Positions 59,802 to 64,000 of a stretch of DNA of 64,000 nt are shown in pieces. Position numbers and translations under genes: made by a program. The first letter of the stretch is position 1. Each line of letters starts with the position of its first letter. The notes under the pieces were generated by a model, which did no database searches, was not told the origin of the DNA, and worked only from the letters and a program-made list of their open reading frames with translations. The stretch is from assembly GCA_001899005.1 (NCBI GenBank), contig MKUW01000001.1, positions 82,922-146,921 of the forward strand, written 5' to 3'. The stretch is from Chloroflexi bacterium 44-23 (GTDB taxonomy: Bacteria > Chloroflexota > Anaerolineae > Anaerolineales > Anaerolineaceae).

Positions 59802-60212
59802 TTAGAAGGGTATTTCGTCATCAGAAGCGACAAAATCTTCTCCACCGGGGGCTGATTCGCTTTCGGCACGGCTATCCAGAAATTGAACTGTGGTGACAGA
59901 GATTTCAAAGCTTGCTCCACTGGTACCATCTTGCCTGGTCCACAACCGTGGCCCTCCGGTGGTTGCATCAGGTACGAGGCGCCCTTCAATGTAGACTTTT
60001 GAACCTTTGTGCAGATAATTGTTGCAGACCTCAGCCTGTTTTCCCCACGCTGAAGCGCGGAACCAGGTCGTCTCTTTCACTTTCTGGCCGTCCGAGCCGG
60101 TATAGGAGCGGTTGGTGGCAATCGGGAAACTGGTGACTGCCTGCCCGGATGGGGTATAGCGCATTTCAGGGTCTTTGCCAAGATTGCCAATAATTATGAT
60201 TTTTTGATACAT
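59802..60212 (-). CDS. ssb: Single-stranded DNA-binding protein (canonical C-terminal tip)
   Basis: A 136-residue SSB. OB-fold parts YQKIIIIGNLGKDPEMRYTPSGQAVTSFPIAT and WFRASAWGKQAEVCNNYLHKGSKVYIEGRL, and the acidic tip DDEIPF at the C-terminus that docks partner proteins (for example RecQ, RecO, exonuclease I). GGAGG is before the ATG. First gene of the operon with DUF3467, translin and the Cas4-like pair; the other SSB of the window lacks the tip. Confidence 0.95.
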   Translation of the reverse strand: MYQKIIIIGNLGKDPEMRYTPSGQAVTSFPIATNRSYTGSDGQKVKETTWFRASAWGKQAEVCNNYLHKGSKVYIEGRLVPDATTGGPRLWTRQDGTSGASFEISVTTVQFLDSRAESESAPGGEDFVASDDEIPF

Positions 60213-60596
60213 AAAGATCCTCCAATGGTGTTTAAAGAAAATCAGGTATATTAATTATTGTACAACACTTTTTTTATGTACAGCTAATTATGAGCAACCA
60301 AAACCTGTAAATTTGTGCTAATACTATAGGGGTTGAAGCTGCATGATGATTGAATAACCCTTCAGGTTATTAGTGCCAGAAATTGCTCATGTTCATTCAG
60401 AGCGGCGCTGAAATTCAAATCTACAGTTCAAACCATAATTCTTGCCAGAACGAGCACCTGACGCGCAAAAACCGAAACCAATACCGGAACGGAAGGCAAT
60501 CTTGCCGTTCCTTACATTTGTTAAACAGCGCCCAATCCGGAAGCAGATGGGCCTAAAAAAACAAAATACTAACTCAAAAGTGAACCCGGTTAGGTT
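60213..60596. other. Intergenic region with a hairpin, no gene seen
   Basis: About 380 nt. GGAACGG (60486-60492) with CCGTTCC (60505-60511) gives a hairpin, without a T-tract. The upstream part should hold the promoter of the ssb operon. Confidence 0.5.
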
Positions 60597-61118
60597 CTAA
60601 GGATTGGAAAATATTGCGGGTACATAGGTGGCGTTGGTGACCAGCATTCCGGTAACTCGGACGTCAACAAACCCTGTATTAGTGATTTTTCCAGATACAT
60701 GCAAAGTATGCTCGGCGGGTAAAACCAGCAGTGGCATATTAAAATGCTCGCCGTGAGAGGCACTATCGAGAATGCGGAATTTGTAATAAGCCGCAGTCCC
60801 ATCATCACTCAGGAGAAAAAGTGAGGGGAGAGGGGTCGTTGCACTGGAATCCGGGGTGACGAATACGTCCGTCACCAAAAAATAATACCCGCTCGGAACC
60901 TTTAGATCGTCGATAAAGCCAGGACTGACTGGTGTATAGCAACCCAAGATTGTGGTAGTCCCCGGGTTTTGACGGCCACCAGCATCGTAGCAGGCCACCG
61001 GAATTCCCTGGTTACCCAGGGCTGCCTCGACGTTATCAGTTTTTAACTGTGCAAACCCGAATGCCAATATGACGATCGTTGCGGCTACCAAAAATACTTT
61101 GTAAACACGGTTTTTCAT
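60597..61118 (-). CDS. Secreted protein of unknown function
   Basis: About 173 residues. Signal peptide (KVFLVAATIVILAFGFAQLK), then a beta-rich domain with two Cys pairs (VACYDAGG, LGCYTP) and no known motif. The ATG at 61118 is preferred, since AGAGG is 7 nt upstream. No operon partner. It could be a small surface or binding protein. Confidence 0.6.
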   Translation of the reverse strand: MKNRVYKVFLVAATIVILAFGFAQLKTDNVEAALGNQGIPVACYDAGGRQNPGTTTILGCYTPVSPGFIDDLKVPSGYYFLVTDVFVTPDSSATTPLPSLFLLSDDGTAAYYKFRILDSASHGEHFNMPLLVLPAEHTLHVSGKITNTGFVDVRVTGMLVTNATYVPAIFSNP

Positions 61119-61748
61119 TAGATACCTCTTTAGGATTGTCTGATTACCCAAATGGCGCATTGCAATCGATTCGACTATGTTTTTATTCAGAATGGGTGAT
61201 GAATTGGGTATTAATAATCTTAATTAGTGTAGCACTTTTCCTAATATTTCAATTCTTTTGGCGATAGCAACTTGGAGGATGCGTTCGGTTTTGAATACAT
61301 TGATTGGAATGTTTATTCTTCCCCAGGCTCGATGCAGGATTTGGGTTCCGTTTATCAAAGTCCTTATGCCCATCCAAATTAATCTTTTGTATTAAGAAAA
61401 GGAAAATTAACACTTCAACCAAAGGCGAGGTGAAATATCCATTTCGTCAGTTTTCTAAAATGTGTTTTGTCCACCCTGATCATGACGAATGACCATGTGC
61501 CATGTTTCACAATCGAGTATAATTTGCACCGTTGTACAGTACATGAGTTTCAGAGCTGCAATAACAACAAAATTTTTCTCCTCCTTGAAGAGAGCACGTG
61601 GTATCTCGGCGTTACCACGTGCTCTTAGATTTAATACCTCAAGAGAGGACAATCATTTATTGGCAGCTCACAAAATCTGAGCGGACTCATGATGAAGTTG
61701 GGAATATGCCCGACGTTTGTACGAGCGAAACACGCGTACGCACTCTAC
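61119..61748. other. Intergenic region, one strong hairpin, no supported gene
   Basis: About 630 nt. The stem-loop at 61591-61625 is the only clear element. A 22-codon hydrophobic frame at 61199-61267 is not called. Confidence 0.5.
61591..61625. terminator. Perfect 13-bp inverted repeat
   Basis: AGAGCACGTGGTA (61591-61603) and TACCACGTGCTCT (61613-61625), 9-nt loop. It is downstream of the histidine kinase gene in its reading direction and could end that transcript, but no T-tract follows on either strand. Confidence 0.5.
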
Positions 61749-63137
61749 TCAATGGCTTTCACCCGGCTCGCTCAAAGGCAGTATCAAACGAAATAAAGCA
61801 CCCCCCTGGGGATGATTTTCCGCCTGCAAACTGCCGCCATGGGCCAGAACCAATTGCCGGGCAATCGCCAATCCCAACCCGCTGCCACCTTGCTCGCGAT
61901 CGCGCGCTTTATCGGAGCGATAGAAGCGATCAAATACGTAGGGCAATGCTTCCGGCGCAATACCTTCTCCATTATCACGCAGTTCCAGCACGATGTTGTC
62001 ATCTTGATTGAATAGACTTAACCACAAGCTTCCGCCTGGTGGCGTGTAACGCATGCCGTTTTGTAATAGATTGTGCAAAACTTGTTGGATTCGCTCGGTA
62101 TCTGCTTTGATAAAACGCTTTTCAGCATTAATTTTCGTTTCAAAAGTAATCTGAAGATTATCGGCTTGTGCCTGAAAGCGGGTGAGCATATCACTGACAA
62201 CCGCCACGAAGTCGACCGATTCGAAGGTTAATTGCAATGCACCGGAATCTGCCAGAGCAAGCAGGCGCAAATCATCCACAAGGCGGGTTAGCAGCAGGTT
62301 TTGTGCTAATACCGGCTCAAGATCTTGATGCGTTAATGGGTAGACCTCGTCTTGCAAAGCTTCCAAATGAGCTCGCTGCACGGCCAATGGGGTGCGCAAC
62401 TCGTGGGCGATATCGGCCGTCATTGCTTTGCGATTCTGACCGGCCTGTTCGATTGAACCTGCCATCTGATTAAAAGCATCGCCGAGTGCGGCCAGTTCCT
62501 TTGGCTGTTTCACATGAACGCGGTGGCTAAAATTGCCGTCTGCCAACTCACTGGCAGCCTGCGTTAAAGTACGCAACGGCTTGATGAGGATCCCAGTTAA
62601 CAGTAAAGCTAACAAAAGAGCAATTACACCTGCGAGCAGAGCTGCCTGCATTGAAGCGCTTCGGATGCGGGTTAAAAGAATTTGTTCAAACAGAACAGTC
62701 TGAAAGGTGTTGCCAGCCTGTGCCAACAGAAAGCCGCGGGTTGTGCCATTTACCTCTAACAAGGTAGCGGCATCCAATTCAGCCTGTGATGCCTTCATGC
62801 CAATTTCATCGGGGGAATTGCTGACAAGAATGATGCCATCCTGATCGGCCAAACGTAAACTTGCCATGGCATTACTGCCAGGGTTTGCCCCATGGCCAGC
62901 CCCCAGATTATGTCCATGCCCGCGTGCTGCCAACAGGCTATCCGCCCCAATCCAGCTTCCATTTTGCTGATAATAAGCTTCCAGGGATTGCACCAGATCC
63001 TCGGCTCCCATCCAACCGCCCCGCCCCATAAAAGAGCGTACTTCTTGTGATGTCGCCTGCTGGGCGAACAGGGAGACTGATGTCAGGCTGACGACAATAA
63101 TAACCGCAAATGAGATTAAAAATCTGGTTCGCAACCT
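61749..63137 (-). CDS. Two-component sensor histidine kinase
   Basis: About 462 residues from TTG 63137. TM1 (LISFAVIIVVSLTSVSLF), an extracytoplasmic sensor of ~125 residues with GHGHNLGAGHG (His-rich, possible metal contact), TM2 (LLAGVIALLLALLLTGILI), HAMP, the H-box MTADIAHELRTPLA with phospho-acceptor His (~residue 250), N-box LLQNGMRYTP, and G-boxes LRDNGEGIAP and GGSGLGLAIA. The longer frame (start 63215) overlaps the regulator by 77 nt; TTG 63137 lies right after its stop and gives a normal kinase N-terminus, MRTRFLISF. BaeS/CpxA type; stimulus unknown. Confidence 0.9.
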   Translation of the reverse strand, partial: RLRTRFLISFAVIIVVSLTSVSLFAQQATSQEVRSFMGRGGWMGAEDLVQSLEAYYQQNGSWIGADSLLAARGHGHNLGAGHGANPGSNAMASLRLADQDGIILVSNSPDEIGMKASQAELDAATLLEVNGTTRGFLLAQAGNTFQTVLFEQILLTRIRSASMQAALLAGVIALLLALLLTGILIKPLRTLTQAASELADGNFSHRVHVKQPKELAALGDAFNQMAGSIEQAGQNRKAMTADIAHELRTPLAVQRAHLEALQDEVYPLTHQDLEPVLAQNLLLTRLVDDLRLLALADSGALQLTFESVDFVAVVSDMLTRFQAQADNLQITFETKINAEKRFIKADTERIQQVLHNLLQNGMRYTPPGGSLWLSLFNQDDNIVLELRDNGEGIAPEALPYVFDRFYRSDKARDREQGGSGLGLAIARQLVLAHGGSLQAENHPQGGALFRLILPLSEPGESH

Positions 63138-63138
63138 A

Positions 63139-63828
63139 TTACCCCGCCCTGCTGAAACGATAGCCGACCCCAAAGACGGTTTCAATGTATTGCGGTTCTT
63201 TTGGGTTCTGTTCAATTTTCTGACGCAGGTTTTTTATATGCGCATCTACACTGCGTTCAAAGCCTTCAAAGACAACGCTCTCTGGCTGCACGGCTTGCAA
63301 AATTTGGGAACGACTGAAAACCCGGCCTGGCTGCTGCGCCAGAGTAACCAATACATTGTATTCTGTCGGTGTCAATTCGATTTCCTGGCCAGCCCGTTGA
63401 ACAGCATGGGCATCCAAATCAATTTCGAGATCGGCAATGCGCAGGATTTGGGCGCTGTATTGAGCGGCATCTACGCGCCGCAGCACAGCCTTGACCCGTG
63501 CGACCACTTCTCGTGGGGAAAAAGGCTTGGTGATGTAGTCATCCGCACCAATCTCAAGCCCGATCAACCTGTCAATTTCATCTATGCGTGCGGTCACCAT
63601 AATGATCGGAACCTGTGATTGCCGCCGCACCTCGCGTGCAAGATCGAGCCCATCCAGACCCGGCAGATTAAGATCCAGCAGAATCAAATCAGGTTTCTTC
63701 TGCTGCCAGAGTGTCAGACCAGTGTCGCCTCGGGTGGCGCTGATGACGCTGTAGCCTGCCTTTTCGAGATAGGAAGTGAGCACTTTCACCAGTTCGCGCT
63801 CATCTTCGATAATTAAAATATTTTGCAT
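63139..63828 (-). CDS. OmpR-family response regulator
   Basis: About 229 residues. Receiver with acidic pair IIEDERE, phospho-Asp in LILLDLNLPGLDG, conserved Thr (IMVTAR) and Lys (YITKPFSP); DNA-binding winged helix at the C-terminus (ELTPTEYNVLVTLAQQPGRVFSRSQIL...RSVDAHIKNLRQKI). ATG 63828 is chosen for the receiver start; the in-frame upstream extension is not conserved. TATAAT on the - strand (63835-63840) lies 6 nt before it, so the operon may begin with leaderless mRNA. The remaining 63841-64000 shows no gene. Confidence 0.95.
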   Translation of the reverse strand: MQNILIIEDERELVKVLTSYLEKAGYSVISATRGDTGLTLWQQKKPDLILLDLNLPGLDGLDLAREVRRQSQVPIIMVTARIDEIDRLIGLEIGADDYITKPFSPREVVARVKAVLRRVDAAQYSAQILRIADLEIDLDAHAVQRAGQEIELTPTEYNVLVTLAQQPGRVFSRSQILQAVQPESVVFEGFERSVDAHIKNLRQKIEQNPKEPQYIETVFGVGYRFSRAG

Positions 63829-64000
63829 GTCTCTATTATAGACAATCGTGATGGTAAAAAGTATTTCTTCACCGGATTTGAGTTCAATCTTCATCAAATC
63901 TTCAAAAGATGGGTGAAAATGGGTATCAACTCCCGCATATGCTCGCATGGGCTGCTCCTGTTGACCACGAAGTATGGGTTATAGAGAATTGTTGGGCACT

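Noticed and set aside
61199..61267. 22-residue hydrophobic mini-protein (MNWVLIILISVALFLIF...)
   Set aside because: One membrane helix could be real, but no RBS and no conservation data; too short to support.
62505..62520. parS-like TGTTTCACATGAACGC inside the histidine kinase gene
   Set aside because: Four mismatches to the 16-bp consensus; not expected to bind ParB well.

Overview
The window reads as a chromosomal segment of a Chloroflexota bacterium, most likely an Anaerolineae-type organism. This is an inference from gene content and style: an ECF sigma factor with a large TolB/PD40-like membrane partner, a SARP-type AAA/TPR regulator, VanW/LysM/YkuD cell-wall enzymes, a B-box zinc-finger membrane protein next to nadK/recN, SpoVS without other sporulation genes, and an archaeal-style translin. 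There is no rRNA or other phylogenetic marker, so the lineage is not proven. Several genes have a -10 hexamer only 6-9 nt before the start codon, which suggests frequent leaderless transcription.

Layout. 0-20 kb (mostly + strand): a partial methyltransferase, an MFS transporter, HutI, an HD hydrolase, ChaB, PAP2 phosphatase, an iron-permease-like protein, a MerR regulator with a Zn/Cd/Pb P-type ATPase behind a 20-bp-spacer MerR promoter, a metallophosphoesterase, a CcrM-like adenine methyltransferase coupled to oligoendopeptidase F, a sugar-type oxidoreductase, and a VWA-like/FHA protein coupled to a PP2C phosphatase. 20-28 kb: a secreted NBR1-Ig-like protein, then a repeat-rich stretch (38-bp tandem repeats, then a 115-bp repeat array), an ECF sigma/anti-sigma pair, an HD hydrolase, and about 1.1 kb without genes.

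28-38 kb (- strand): MgtC, a YhfC-type protease, a gntR-sdpI-ABC transporter operon carrying two perfect parS sites, a nucleosidase, an L,D-transpeptidase, ComEC and SSB. 38-42 kb: two deoxynucleoside kinases and a nucleotidyltransferase flank a 568-bp AT-rich intergenic region with clustered DnaA boxes, followed by SpoVS. Together with the parS sites this makes the region a serious oriC candidate, although dnaA, dnaN and parAB are not in the window.

42-48 kb: a metal-dependent hydrolase, tRNA-Arg, a PadR regulator with a ferredoxin-type membrane protein, a small unknown gene behind a promoter with two LexA/DinR-like boxes, and a lipoprotein protease. 48-64 kb (- strand): MutS2, the SARP regulator, RecN, the B-box protein, NAD kinase, a tight five-gene operon (ssb, DUF3467, translin and a membrane-anchored Cas4-like nuclease split into two overlapping frames), a secreted protein, and a two-component system.

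The recurring theme is DNA maintenance: two SSBs, MutS2, RecN, ComEC, CcrM-like methylase, dNTP salvage kinases, candidate oriC/parS, translin and Cas4-like. The most interesting candidate for an undescribed system is the ssb-DUF3467-translin-Cas4-like operon at 58.0-60.2 kb. A 63-bp palindromic core repeat occurs five times in intergenic space and marks a dispersed, probably non-autonomous repeat family.
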